This document shows positions 48,789 to 58,511 of a stretch of 64,000 nucleotides of DNA, in pieces; the first letter of the stretch is position 1; each line of letters starts with the position of its first letter. The DNA is from Parvibaculum sp. (GTDB lineage: Bacteria; Pseudomonadota; Alphaproteobacteria; Parvibaculales; Parvibaculaceae). The stretch is taken from contig JAUSMV010000030.1 of NCBI GenBank assembly GCA_030645235.1, forward strand, positions 434,001-498,000, written 5' to 3'. The notes below the pieces were generated by a model. It saw nothing but the letters and a program-made list of their open reading frames with translations. It had not been told where the DNA came from and made no database searches. The position numbers and the translations under genes were made by a program.

Positions 48789-51740
48789 TCAGGATTTGGC
48801 GGCGGCGACCACGATATCGTTAAAAGCCGCATGGACATTGGCCTGCGCCTCTCGCAGTTGCGCTTCGAGGATTTCGAAATTGGGCGCGTTGCCCGCCTGT
48901 GCCAACAGGCCTTTGAGGCTCGGCGTTGCCTCTTCGGGTTTGAAGTCACCCTCGACGCAGATGCGCACGACCTGCGTGAGATTATGCGTCAGCGCAATCG
49001 CTTCGACGAGCATGGCCGCCGTCTCGGAGGGCAGGAGCTTCGCCTCCGCAATCGAGAGGAAGGCGCTGCGCGTGTGATGCTGCAAAACTGACGGATGCTT
49101 GTGGCCGTGGATGAGCTGGAGGTACTGGCAGATAAATTCGAGATCAACCAAACCACCGCGCACATATTTGAGGTTCCACGGGTCGTTGCTCGGAAACTCA
49201 CGCTCAACACGTTCGCGCATGTCGGCGATATCGAAGGCGGTTTTGCCGACGTCGCGCGGGCGACGCAGCGTGTCATCAATCGCTGCTTTGATGCGGGCTT
49301 TCAGATCATCGGAGCCGGTCAGCACGCGGGCCCGTGTCAGCGCCATATGTTCCCATGTCCATGCTTCTGTTGCCTGATAGCTGATGAAGCTGTCGAGATG
49401 TGTGGCAATAGGACCGGAATTGCCGGAGGGACGCAGACGCAGATCGACCTCGTAAAGTTTGCCTTCTGTCGTCGGCGCCGTGAGCGCCCCGATCAGTTGC
49501 TGCGAAACACGGGCATAGTATTGAGAAGCAAAAAGAGGCTTCGCGCCGTCAGATTGAGCGTCGGGGTCTTTGACGTCGTAGATCACGATGAGGTCAAGAT
49601 CAGACGACGCGCTCATTTCTTCGCTGCCGAGTTTGCCCATGGCGACGACTGCAGCGGCGCCGCCTGCAATATGTCCGAAGCGTTCGGCAACATTTTGTTC
49701 GGCGACGGCGGCAAGCGCGATGACGAGTTCGGATGCAAGCGCGGCATAAGCGGGGCCGACTTCCTCGGCGTCGGAATTGCCGGACAGAACACGCACACCG
49801 AGACGGAAGCGATGTTCGCGCGCGAAGACACGGGCGAAGTCGAGTACGTCCTGATAATCACGCGCGTGGCTCAGCGACATTTCGAGGCTTTCGTGAAGCG
49901 CCTTGCTGTCGGGGATCAGCGTGAAGAAATTGGGATCAACCACAGCTTCAAGCACCGCCGCGTTTTGCGCGAGGTATGACGCCAAGCGCGGCGCGGTGCC
50001 GCAAATGCCGGCGATCAAATCAAGGAGGCCCGTATTGGAATAGAGCATCGAGAAGAGCTGGACACCTGCACCGAGTTTCGTCAGGAACTGATCGAAGCGC
50101 GTGAAAGCCGTGTCGGGGTTTGAGGTTTTTGACAACGCCTTCAAAAGTGCGGGCATGAGCGAGGTGAGCAACTCACGCGAGCGCGGGCTGCGTGTGGCGG
50201 CGAAGCGACCGGTGTGCCAGCCGCGAATGGTTGTCGCCATTTCGGAGACTTGCGTAAAGCCCATGCCGCGCAGGGTTTCAAGCGTTTCGGGATCGTCCTC
50301 TGTGCCGGTGAAAACGAGGCTACCGCCCTCGCCCAAAGGCGGCGCGGTCTCGAAGAGTTTGGCATAGTGGCTCTGCACGCGGCGCATGTGGCCTGTGAGT
50401 ACTTCGGCGAAACTTGCGCGGTCGGAAAAGCCATAGAAGCAGGCGACGTGATCAAGGCCGATGTCACTTGACGGCAGGGTGTGGGTTTGTTCGTCGCCGA
50501 TCATCTGGAGGCGATGTTCGAGGCCGCGAAAAAAGCGATAAGCGTCCTGCATTTCACGGGCGGCTTCGGGCGCGATCCATTGTTTTTTCGCAAGCTCGTC
50601 CAGCATCACAATAGTTTGACGGCCGCGTAAATCGCGGTCGCGGCCACCGGCGATGAGTTGCTGGGTTTGCACGAAGAACTCGATCTCGCGGATGCCGCCG
50701 CGTCCGAGTTTGATATTGTGCCCCGCGACCGCGATGACGCCATGACCGCCGACGGCGTGGATCTGACGCTTCATCGAATGAATATCGTCAATGGCGGCAT
50801 AGTCGAGATTTTTACGCCAGATATAGGGCGTGAGCATTTTCAGGAAACGCTCGCCTGCCATGAAATCACCGGCGACGGCGCGCGCCTTGATGAAGGCGGC
50901 GCGTTCCCAATTCTGACCACGGCTTTCGTAATAGTTTTCAGCCGCCGGTAACGAGACGGCAATCGGCGTGCCGCCGGGATCGGGACGCAGACGCAGGTCG
51001 GTGCGGAAGACATAACCTTCCTCGGTGCGCTCCTGCATGATTTTGACGAGGGCTTTGGTGAGACGGACAAAAAACTCGCCGTGATCGAGACCGTCTTTTA
51101 ACGGGAGTTGGTCCGGCTCGTAGAAGACGACAATGTCGATGTCGCTTGAATAATTAAGTTCGAAGCCGCCGTATTTGCCCATGCCCAGAACGGCAAGGCC
51201 GCTATCGGCGGCGGTGAGCCCTGTCGCGTCCTTCAGCACCTGACCGCGACGCGCAGCATCACGCAGCAACCATTCAATAGCGGCGATGACAGCGGCATCG
51301 GCGAAATCGCTCAATGCTTTGGTGACTGTTTCGAGCGGCCATGCGCCGGTGATGTCAGCAAGCGCGATGAGCAAGGCGGCTTCAGCTTTGGCGATGCGCA
51401 GCACCTGCATGAGATCTGCTTGCGTGGTGAGGTCGGACGCCTGACGCGTGCGGATAAGCAGCGATGCGAATGTGTCTTCGGGCGCGGCGTCGAGAAGGCG
51501 CGGCAGCCAATCGGGGTGACGACGGATGATGCGTGTGAGGAAGGATGAATTGCCGAAAACGGCTTCAAGGATCGGACGCGTGCCTGCGTCGGCGAGCAGG
51601 ATTTCGAGCTGCTTGCGAAGCGCGGCGTCGTCAAGTTCTGCCACCGATGACACAAGATCCTGCCATTCGACGAGCGCGCGCTCTTTGTCATAGGGCTTGG
51701 GCGTTAATGTCGTCCGCTGCCGCAATTTGCCGTTACTCAC
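48789..51740 (-). CDS. glnE: Glutamine synthetase adenylyltransferase/deadenylase
   Basis: The 983-residue enzyme adds and removes AMP on glutamine synthetase in response to PII. It has the expected two nucleotidyltransferase halves: GMGKYGGFELNYSSDIDIVV in the N-terminal half and AMGKLGSEEMSASSDLDLIV in the C-terminal half, each with the GxD-type metal site. The GTG start follows GAGGAG by seven bases. It is last in the degP-RR-HK-glnE order. The window has a glutamine-synthetase-family gene, but that one is PuuA-like and is not its likely target. Confidence 0.96.
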   Translation of the reverse strand: MSNGKLRQRTTLTPKPYDKERALVEWQDLVSSVAELDDAALRKQLEILLADAGTRPILEAVFGNSSFLTRIIRRHPDWLPRLLDAAPEDTFASLLIRTRQASDLTTQADLMQVLRIAKAEAALLIALADITGAWPLETVTKALSDFADAAVIAAIEWLLRDAARRGQVLKDATGLTAADSGLAVLGMGKYGGFELNYSSDIDIVVFYEPDQLPLKDGLDHGEFFVRLTKALVKIMQERTEEGYVFRTDLRLRPDPGGTPIAVSLPAAENYYESRGQNWERAAFIKARAVAGDFMAGERFLKMLTPYIWRKNLDYAAIDDIHSMKRQIHAVGGHGVIAVAGHNIKLGRGGIREIEFFVQTQQLIAGGRDRDLRGRQTIVMLDELAKKQWIAPEAAREMQDAYRFFRGLEHRLQMIGDEQTHTLPSSDIGLDHVACFYGFSDRASFAEVLTGHMRRVQSHYAKLFETAPPLGEGGSLVFTGTEDDPETLETLRGMGFTQVSEMATTIRGWHTGRFAATRSPRSRELLTSLMPALLKALSKTSNPDTAFTRFDQFLTKLGAGVQLFSMLYSNTGLLDLIAGICGTAPRLASYLAQNAAVLEAVVDPNFFTLIPDSKALHESLEMSLSHARDYQDVLDFARVFAREHRFRLGVRVLSGNSDAEEVGPAYAALASELVIALAAVAEQNVAERFGHIAGGAAAVVAMGKLGSEEMSASSDLDLIVIYDVKDPDAQSDGAKPLFASQYYARVSQQLIGALTAPTTEGKLYEVDLRLRPSGNSGPIATHLDSFISYQATEAWTWEHMALTRARVLTGSDDLKARIKAAIDDTLRRPRDVGKTAFDIADMRERVEREFPSNDPWNLKYVRGGLVDLEFICQYLQLIHGHKHPSVLQHHTRSAFLSIAEAKLLPSETAAMLVEAIALTHNLTQVVRICVEGDFKPEEATPSLKGLLAQAGNAPNFEILEAQLREAQANVHAAFNDIVVAAAKS

Positions 51741-51796
51741 TCGCCCGCTCCTCGTTCACCTGCTGCCGGAAGGTAGCAGATTTGGCCTGCGTTGGG

Positions 51797-53191
51797 TCAA
51801 GCGGAGACCAGCGGCAAAGAGAGTTTCACTTTGAGGCCCGGTGCGTTGTCGGAGAAGGTGATGCGGCCACCATGGAGACGTACGACAGCAGAGGCGAGGC
51901 TGAGACCGAGACCGCTGCCCGGTGTGTTGCGGCTTTCCTCCAGACGCACGAAACGCTCAAGCACACGGGCATATTGATGCGCGGGGATGCCTGGGCCATG
52001 ATCGGCCACGCTCATTTCAACGCGGCCTTCGGCGTCGAGGTCCACAGCGACGTCGATAGTGGGCACTGATGTTTCGATATTGTCCGGTTTGCCGTGCTTG
52101 ATCGCATTATCGATGAGATTGGTCAGCACTTGCGACAGTAGCTCGCGATTGCCCCGCACGAAGAGACCGTCTTTGACCGACACGCGAATGGCAAAGCCGC
52201 TTTCCTCCGCCACAGGCTCATAAAGTTCGGCAGCGTCACGCGCGATGGCCGACGCATCCACATTGGTCATGGATTCACGCAAAGACCCGGCCTCGGCGCG
52301 CGCGATCATCAGCAGGGCATTGAATGTGGTGAGCAGGTGATCGGCTTCGCCGATGGTGCGCTCCAGCACGTTGCGGTATTCGTCGGGTGACATGTCCTGC
52401 AGCAGCGTCACTTCGAGGCGGTTGCGCATGCGGTTTAAGGGGCTGCGCAAATCATGCGCGACATTGTCGGTGACTTGCCGCATGCCGATCATCAGGGCTT
52501 CGATCTGATCAAGCATAGCATTGAGGTTTCGCCCAAGCTGATCCAACTCATCGCCCGTGCCTGCAATCGGCAAGCGCCGCGACAGGTCGCCGCCCATAAT
52601 GTCCTGACTCGATTTGTTAATTTCATCGACGCGGGCCAGCATGTTGCGGCTCATAAACAAGCCGCCGATGAGGCCGAGCATCAGCGTCAATGCAATGGCC
52701 CAGACGAGCGCATTGGTGATGAGGCTTTCGATCTCGCGGCGTTCCTGCACATCGCGGCCAACGAGAAGATAGAACCCTTCGGCCAGCACGAAGGCGCGGG
52801 CACGCGCGGCCTTCAACTCAACGCCGTTCAGCGCCCGACGGCTATAGACGAAATCCATCCAGCCATCGGCGCCCGGCTGCACATTGGGGCGCACGTCGAG
52901 ATTGCCTGCGAGCACCTGCCCCGCCGGATCGAGCACGAGGTAGAGGCTCTCGCCCGGATCGCGCGAACGCTGAATAACGGTGTGGACGAGGAGCGGCAGA
53001 CCGCCCTGCGCATATTGTTCGGCGAGGCCGGTGATTTCGGCCTGCACGGCTTCGTCGGTCTGACGCACGAGGAAGCCCGCCGTGTTCCAATAGACATAGG
53101 CGAGCAACAGAATCGCTGAGGCCGCGAACAGCCCCAGATACAGGACGGCGAGCCTGAATGTCGAAGTCTTGAGGAGGTTAATCGGCAGCAC
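51797..53191 (-). CDS. Two-component sensor histidine kinase
   Basis: The 464-residue kinase has two membrane helices (about residues 13-34 and 160-180) around a periplasmic sensor of about 120 residues, a HAMP domain (about 181-235), HisKA with phospho-acceptor His246 in VTDNVAHDLRSPLNRMRNRL, and HATPase motifs LIDNAIKHG, VADHGPGIP and GSGLGLSLASAVVRLHGG. The start is GTG and overlaps the response regulator gene by 14 bases. Position after degP suggests an envelope-stress role (inference). Confidence 0.92.
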   Translation of the reverse strand: MLPINLLKTSTFRLAVLYLGLFAASAILLLAYVYWNTAGFLVRQTDEAVQAEITGLAEQYAQGGLPLLVHTVIQRSRDPGESLYLVLDPAGQVLAGNLDVRPNVQPGADGWMDFVYSRRALNGVELKAARARAFVLAEGFYLLVGRDVQERREIESLITNALVWAIALTLMLGLIGGLFMSRNMLARVDEINKSSQDIMGGDLSRRLPIAGTGDELDQLGRNLNAMLDQIEALMIGMRQVTDNVAHDLRSPLNRMRNRLEVTLLQDMSPDEYRNVLERTIGEADHLLTTFNALLMIARAEAGSLRESMTNVDASAIARDAAELYEPVAEESGFAIRVSVKDGLFVRGNRELLSQVLTNLIDNAIKHGKPDNIETSVPTIDVAVDLDAEGRVEMSVADHGPGIPAHQYARVLERFVRLEESRNTPGSGLGLSLASAVVRLHGGRITFSDNAPGLKVKLSLPLVSA

Positions 53192-53855
53192 GTAGTGAGT
53201 ATCCGGCCCCTCGGATCGTGTGCAGGAGCGGTTGCTTGAAGTTCTTATCGATCTTCGCCCGAAGCCGCGAGATATGCACGTCGATCACATTTGTCTGTGG
53301 GTCGAAATGATACTCCCATACGTTCTCAAGCAACATAGTCCGTGTGACGACCTGGCCTGCATGTTTCATCATGTATTCGAGCAGGCGGAATTCGCGCGGC
53401 TGGAGGTCGATCTCCTGCCCGCCACGGCTGACTTTGCGGGCCAGCAGGTCCACCTCCAAATCGCCGACCGTGAGGCGCGTGCGCACCTGTTCGGGGTTTG
53501 AGCGGCGCACCAGCACCTCGATACGGGCGAGCAATTCGGCAAAGGCGTAGGGTTTGGTGAGGTAATCATCGCCACCGGCTTTAAGGCCCATGATGCGGTC
53601 ATCCACCTCGCCCAATGCCGAGAGAAAGAGCGCGGGGGTGCGGATATTTTCCTGACGAAGCGTCGAGACAACGGAAAGACCGTCGCGCTTGGGCAACATG
53701 CGGTCCACGATCAGCACATCGAACGGGCCGGACAGCGCGAGGGTCAGCCCCTCGTCGCCGTCCGACGCGTGATCGACAATGTGTCCGCTTTCGCGCAACC
53801 CCCTCACCACATAGGCGGCCGCTTCGAGGTCGTCTTCGATGACAAGGATACGCAT
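53178..53855 (-). CDS. OmpR/PhoB family response regulator
   Basis: The 225-residue regulator has a receiver domain (VIEDDLEAAAYVVRGLRESG, phospho-acceptor Asp51 in LIVDRMLPKRDG, switch Lys in GGDDYLTKPYAFAEL) and a winged-helix output (LQPREFRLLEYMMKHAGQVV, NVIDVHISRLRAKID, IRGAGYSL). It starts nine bases after the degP stop and overlaps the kinase start, so the three are one transcription unit. Direct 16-bp repeats in the degP leader are a candidate binding site for it. Confidence 0.94.
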   Translation of the reverse strand: MRILVIEDDLEAAAYVVRGLRESGHIVDHASDGDEGLTLALSGPFDVLIVDRMLPKRDGLSVVSTLRQENIRTPALFLSALGEVDDRIMGLKAGGDDYLTKPYAFAELLARIEVLVRRSNPEQVRTRLTVGDLEVDLLARKVSRGGQEIDLQPREFRLLEYMMKHAGQVVTRTMLLENVWEYHFDPQTNVIDVHISRLRAKIDKNFKQPLLHTIRGAGYSLRAAD

Positions 53856-53864
53856 GGGCTGGTA

Positions 53865-55361
53865 TCAGCCTTTCTTGATCGACAGCGCGACGAAGCGCTT
53901 TTGATCCTGCGTGCTGAAACGCAGGATGACGGATGCCTTGCCGGCCTTCTCAGCCGCCGTCACACCATCCACCACGTCCTTGGGCGACTTCACGTCAACG
54001 CTCGAAATGCTGAGCACAACGTCGCCGGGCTGGATGCCCTTCTCGGCGGCTTCGCTCGACGGATCGACATTCTGCACGGTCACGCCGGCATCGGTCGTTG
54101 CCAGATCAAGGCCAAGCGCCTTTGTTGTGTTTTGCCCTGCGGGCGCATCTTCTTTGGCGGCCACTTCATCAAGCTTTTCAGGGAAGGCTTCAATCCCGAC
54201 GTTCAGGTTCTTTTCTTTACCCGCGCGCCAGACGGCAACTTTGATCGTGCTGCCGGGTTTGAGATCAGCCACGGTGCGGCTCACCGCGCGCACATCGACC
54301 ATCGCCACTTCGTTCACTTTGACGATGACGTCACCGGCCTGAATGCCGAATTTCTCGGCGGGACTGCCTGCTGTGACTTCCGCCACAAGTGCGCCTTTGG
54401 GCTTGTCGAGACCGAGACTTGCGACCATGTCGGCATCAACGGGCTGAATGGCGACGCCGAGCCAGCCGCGCGTGACTTTGCCGTTTTCACGCAGTTGCTT
54501 GATGACTTTTTCAGCGATTTTGGACGGGATCGCAAAGCCGATGCCGACGCTGCCGCCTGTGGGCGAATAAATCGCCGTGTTGACGCCGATCACGTTGCCG
54601 TGAATGTCAAATGTGGGGCCGCCGGAATTGCCGCGATTGATCGAGGCGTCAATCTGGAGGAAATCATCGTAGGGACCGGCGCCGATTTCACGGCCACGGG
54701 CCGAAACGATGCCGCTGGTCACTGTGCCGCCGAGGCCGAAGGGATTGCCGACCGCCAGCACCCAATCGCCGACGCGCAGCTTGTCGCTGTCGCCGAAGGT
54801 CACATAAGGCATCGGCTTATCAACTTTGACTTTGACCAACGCAAGATCTGTCTTGGGGTCGCGACCCACAAGCGTTGCTTTGAGTTCGGTGCCGTCTGTT
54901 TCAACGACAGTGATTTCTTTGCCACCCTGAACGACGTGATTGTTGGTCACGACATAGCCGTCAGCAGAAATGAAGAAGCCGGACCCCTGCGCCATTGCTT
55001 TACGTGTCAGCGGCTTGCCGTCTTTATCTTTGGGCTGAAGCTGCTTGAAGAATTTTTCAAAAGGACTGCCGGGCGGGAAAGGCAGATCGGGCTGACCTTC
55101 GGCTTCGACGGGGGCCTCTTCGACGACACGGATGCTGACCACGGCGGGCGACACGCGCTCAACCAGATCCGCAAAGCTCGGCAGGTTTGAAAGTTCGGAT
55201 TTGAACGCTGTCGGCGCATTGAGCGGCGCGGTTTCGGCAAAGGCATTGGGCGCGGCAAAACTCATCGATCCGATCAGCGCCAAAGCGGCGGGCTTGAGCA
55301 AAAGAGAACGGGGGGATGCGCGGCGGGGCTTTGCGCTGCCAAATCTTGCGCTAAACGTCAT
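53865..55361 (-). CDS. degP: DegP/MucD-type periplasmic serine protease
   Basis: The 498-residue HtrA-family protease has a signal peptide (cleavage near AFA-ET), the triad His142 (VVTNNHVVQG), Asp172 (KTDLALVKV) and Ser246 (INRGNSGGPTFD), and two PDZ domains (about 300-385 and 410-495). It degrades or refolds damaged envelope proteins. It is followed by a response regulator and kinase in the same operon. Three 16-bp tandem repeats lie in its leader at 55388-55435. Confidence 0.95.
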   Translation of the reverse strand: MTFSARFGSAKPRRASPRSLLLKPAALALIGSMSFAAPNAFAETAPLNAPTAFKSELSNLPSFADLVERVSPAVVSIRVVEEAPVEAEGQPDLPFPPGSPFEKFFKQLQPKDKDGKPLTRKAMAQGSGFFISADGYVVTNNHVVQGGKEITVVETDGTELKATLVGRDPKTDLALVKVKVDKPMPYVTFGDSDKLRVGDWVLAVGNPFGLGGTVTSGIVSARGREIGAGPYDDFLQIDASINRGNSGGPTFDIHGNVIGVNTAIYSPTGGSVGIGFAIPSKIAEKVIKQLRENGKVTRGWLGVAIQPVDADMVASLGLDKPKGALVAEVTAGSPAEKFGIQAGDVIVKVNEVAMVDVRAVSRTVADLKPGSTIKVAVWRAGKEKNLNVGIEAFPEKLDEVAAKEDAPAGQNTTKALGLDLATTDAGVTVQNVDPSSEAAEKGIQPGDVVLSISSVDVKSPKDVVDGVTAAEKAGKASVILRFSTQDQKRFVALSIKKG

Positions 55362-55387
55362 AGAGAGAACTCCTGCTAACTGGATTG

Positions 55388-55435
55388 CCGTGGCCGAAAA
55401 GTCGTTTGCCCGATAAGGCGTTTGCCCGATAAGTC
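55388..55435 (-). repeat. Three 16-bp tandem repeats in the degP leader
   Basis: On the minus strand GACTTATCGGGCAAAC (55420-55435), GCCTTATCGGGCAAAC (55404-55419) and the degenerate GACTTTTCGGCCACGG (55388-55403) follow each other with no gap, 26 bases before the degP start. Direct repeats of this kind suit binding of an OmpR-type regulator, possibly the one encoded downstream. Confidence 0.75.
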
Positions 55436-55521
55436 TTGGGGGTGAGCCTAACCTTGGCTACCAGACCTTACCAATTCATGTCCGAAACATTACAGATGGT
55501 TTTGGCAGAATAAAGGCAGGA

Positions 55522-55998
55522 TCAGTCGCGCGGGGTGGTTTCATTCAGAAGTGCAGCAAGCTTTGATTTCTCTTCTGAATCAAGAGCTTGGGGGGCTCTT
55601 GTGACACTACGGCGGCGGAAGGCCAGCCACAGACCAACGCCGCCAAAGACAACCACACCAAAGGGGGTGAGCCAAAGCAGCGCGGTTGTGACATCAAAAG
55701 GCGGGCGCAAGAGCACGAAATCGCCGTAGCGGGCGACGATGTAGTCGAGCACCTGTTCGTCAGAATCACCGGCAACAAGACGATCACGCACGAGTTTGCG
55801 CAGATCGCCTGCGAGGTCGGCGTCAGAATCATCAATCGACTGGTTCTGGCAGACGAGGCAGCGGAGTTCCTTGGAGATTGTCCGCGCACGCGCTTCCAGT
55901 GCCGGATCGCTCAGAGCTTCACCCGGATTGACGGCGAGCGCCGGAGAGACGAGCGCCATGAATAATGAGAGGGTGAGAACAACGCGGCGCATGATCAT
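55522..55998 (-). CDS. ccmH: Cytochrome c maturation protein CcmH
   Basis: The 158-residue protein has a signal peptide (VVLTLSLFMALVSPALA), the redox pair Cys47/Cys50 in LRCLVCQNQSI and one membrane helix near residues 100-125. It keeps the CxxCH of apocytochrome c reduced for haem attachment. Its ATG overlaps the ccmF stop as ATGA; the long frame upstream is inside ccmF and is ignored. The C-terminal TPR part seen in E. coli CcmH is separate here as CcmI, as usual in Alphaproteobacteria. Confidence 0.93.
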   Translation of the reverse strand: MIMRRVVLTLSLFMALVSPALAVNPGEALSDPALEARARTISKELRCLVCQNQSIDDSDADLAGDLRKLVRDRLVAGDSDEQVLDYIVARYGDFVLLRPPFDVTTALLWLTPFGVVVFGGVGLWLAFRRRSVTRAPQALDSEEKSKLAALLNETTPRD

Positions 55999-57977
55999 TG
56001 TGCCGGTTGCGACTGCGGGCGCAGACGCGCGCGCGTAGGTGCCCCGACGCGGTAGCGCCGGTCGGTGAGTGAGATGAGGCCGCCAAAGGCCATGATGATT
56101 GCCCCGCCCCATATCCACGGTGCAAACGGATTGACATAGGCGCGGATCGTATAGCCGCCATGACCGTTATCGTCACCGATGACGACATAGAGATCCGACA
56201 TGCCGTTGGTGCGGATGGCGGCTTCAGTTTTTTCCTGACGCTCAACGGGGAAACGGCGTTTTTCCGGCATCATAAAGCCGAGGTCTTTGCCGTCTTTCTT
56301 TACACGGATGACGCCCACCAGCGCTTCGTAATTTGGCCCCTGACGCAGACCTACTTTTTCGAGCGTCAGCGTATAATCGGCGACTGTGGCGCTCTCGCCT
56401 TCTTTGAGCGCTGTCACCAGTTCACTCTGCCATGCCGTCATACCAACGAGACCGGCAACCAATATGCCCAGACCGCCATGCGCGAAGGCCATGCCCCATT
56501 GGGCGCGCGGCAAAAGACGAGCACGGCGCAGGCTGGTTGTGAGCGGACCTGAGAACAATGCGATGCGGGCGGCAAATTCGGTGAAGGCACCGACGACAAG
56601 CCATGTCGCAAGGCCCATGCCGAGCGCCGCAAGCCACGGACCTTCGGACACGAAAGCAAAAACACAAAGACTGACGAGAACGGCGAGTGCGCCTGCGCCC
56701 ATCAGACGTTCAAGGGCGGCCACAAGATCGGCACGCTTCCAGCCAAGCAAAGGTCCAAGCGGCACGAGAATAAGCAGCGGCAGCATGATCGGCACGAAGG
56801 TCATGTTGAAGAAGGGTGCGCCAACGGTGATCTTCGGGCCGCCGAGCGCGTCGAGAAACAACGGATAGAGCGTGCCGATGAAGACGGCGACACCCGCGGC
56901 GGACAAGAGCAGATTGTTAACGATGAGCGCTCCCTCACGGCTCATCGGCGCGAACATGCCTTCCGCCTTCAGTGCGGGCGCTCGCCAACCGTAAAGCACC
57001 AGCGCACCACCGATAAAGACGGTGACGATGCCGAGAATGACGACACCGCGCATCGGATCGGAGGCGAAGGCGTGAACGGAATTCAGTACGCCGGAGCGCA
57101 CGAGGAATGTGCCGATAAGTGAGAGCGAGAAGGCAAAGATCGCCAGTAAGATCGTCCAGCTTTTCAGCGCGCCGCGTTTTTCGGCAACGATGGCGGAATG
57201 AAGCAAAGCGGTCGCAACGATCCATGGCATGAGCGAGGCGTTTTCAACCGGGTCCCAGAACCAGTAACCGCCCCAGCCCAATGTATAATAGGCCCACCAC
57301 GAACCCATGGCGATGCCGATGGTGAGCGCGACCCACGCGCCGAGCGTCCATGGCCGGACCCAGCGCGCCCAGCTTGCATCGACGCGTCCTTCAATGAGCG
57401 CAGCAATGGCAAATGAAAATGCCATGGAGAGGCCGACATAGCCCGCATAGAGAAAGGGCGGATGGAACGCGAGGCCGGGGTCTTGCAGCAGCGGGTTGAG
57501 GCCGCGGCCTTCGAAAGGCGCGGGCATGAGGCGCATGAAGGGATTGGACGTGATGAGAATGAAGCCGATGAAGGCGACGCCGATGGAGCCTTGCACGGCG
57601 AGCACGCGAGCACGCAAGGCCGACGGCAGGTTAGCTCCGAAAAACGCAACCAAAGCGCCATAGAGCGCGAGGATCAACACCCAGAGCACCATCGAGCCTT
57701 CGTGGTTGGCCCAGACGCCGGAGATTTTATAGATGAGGGGTTTGGCTGAATGAGAATTGTCGGCGACGAGCTTCAGCGAAAAATCCGAGGTGACAAACGC
57801 GTGGACGAGAACGGCGAACGCAAAGCCAATGAGCACGAACTGAACGAGCGCTGCCTTGTTCGCCACGCCCATCAGTGCTTCATCGTCGCGATGCGCACCG
57901 ATCATCGGCACAACCATCTGCACCAGCGCTACGGCAAGAGCGAGGATCAGCGCGAAATGTCCGAGCTCTGCGATCAT
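55995..57977 (-). CDS. ccmF: Cytochrome c haem lyase subunit CcmF
   Basis: The 660-residue membrane protein has many helices and the haem-handling WWD-type motif GWGGYWFWDPVENASLMPWI near residue 235. Other blocks are SNPFMRLMPAPFEGRGLNPL and FLVRSGVLNSVHAF. It takes haem from CcmE and joins it to apocytochrome c in the periplasm with CcmH and CcmI. The start overlaps the ccmE stop as ATGA and the stop overlaps the ccmH start as ATGA, so all three are coupled. Confidence 0.96.
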   Translation of the reverse strand: MIAELGHFALILALAVALVQMVVPMIGAHRDDEALMGVANKAALVQFVLIGFAFAVLVHAFVTSDFSLKLVADNSHSAKPLIYKISGVWANHEGSMVLWVLILALYGALVAFFGANLPSALRARVLAVQGSIGVAFIGFILITSNPFMRLMPAPFEGRGLNPLLQDPGLAFHPPFLYAGYVGLSMAFSFAIAALIEGRVDASWARWVRPWTLGAWVALTIGIAMGSWWAYYTLGWGGYWFWDPVENASLMPWIVATALLHSAIVAEKRGALKSWTILLAIFAFSLSLIGTFLVRSGVLNSVHAFASDPMRGVVILGIVTVFIGGALVLYGWRAPALKAEGMFAPMSREGALIVNNLLLSAAGVAVFIGTLYPLFLDALGGPKITVGAPFFNMTFVPIMLPLLILVPLGPLLGWKRADLVAALERLMGAGALAVLVSLCVFAFVSEGPWLAALGMGLATWLVVGAFTEFAARIALFSGPLTTSLRRARLLPRAQWGMAFAHGGLGILVAGLVGMTAWQSELVTALKEGESATVADYTLTLEKVGLRQGPNYEALVGVIRVKKDGKDLGFMMPEKRRFPVERQEKTEAAIRTNGMSDLYVVIGDDNGHGGYTIRAYVNPFAPWIWGGAIIMAFGGLISLTDRRYRVGAPTRARLRPQSQPAQ

Positions 57978-58444
57978 TTGGTGTAAGCCCCGTCGGGCGC
58001 GGGCATCTCTTCGCCCTCTTTCCAGCGGCCTGCTTTTTTCAAACTTTCAGCGACTTCGGGCGGCATGTATTTTTCATCATGCTTGGCGAGCACTGTGTCT
58101 GCCACAAAGGAACCATCGGGTTGCAACGTGCCTTCGGCGACGACGCCCTGACCTTCGCGAAAGAGGTCGGGCAAAATGCCTGTATAGGCGACACGCATGG
58201 TTTTGGCGTAATCGGTGACGTTGAACTCAATGCTTGTCGGGCTCGTGTTTTTCAGTGAGCCATTTTCGACCATGCCGCCAATCCGGATGCGCGAACCCGG
58301 CGTCACGGATTTTTCGATGATGTCGCTGGGACTATAAAAAAACACGATATTATCGCGCATCGCATAAAGCACGAGTCCTGCCGCCATTCCTAAGATGGCG
58401 AGGCTGAGGAGAATGAATGTGGCGCGGCGTTGTTTGCGCGTCAT
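57974..58444 (-). CDS. ccmE: Cytochrome c haem chaperone CcmE
   Basis: The 156-residue protein has an N-terminal anchor (FILLSLAILGMAAGLVLYAM) and an OB-fold periplasmic part. His122 in VLAKHDEKYMPPEV is the covalent haem ligand, with Tyr126 next to it. It carries haem to CcmF. It is the first gene of the ccmE-ccmF-ccmH part of the operon here; ccmI, normally directly before it in rhizobia (cycH-cycJ), is displaced by about 2.2 kb. Confidence 0.95.
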   Translation of the reverse strand: MTRKQRRATFILLSLAILGMAAGLVLYAMRDNIVFFYSPSDIIEKSVTPGSRIRIGGMVENGSLKNTSPTSIEFNVTDYAKTMRVAYTGILPDLFREGQGVVAEGTLQPDGSFVADTVLAKHDEKYMPPEVAESLKKAGRWKEGEEMPAPDGAYTK

Positions 58445-58511
58445 GTGCTTGAGGCTCCGGCGCTTGTTTCTTGACGTTTCTTATAGCCGGAGGGTCAAGG
58501 AGCCGAAACCG

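Noticed and set aside
53769-55190. 473-codon open frame antisense to degP
   Set aside because: No domain pattern; degP has the full triad and two PDZ domains.
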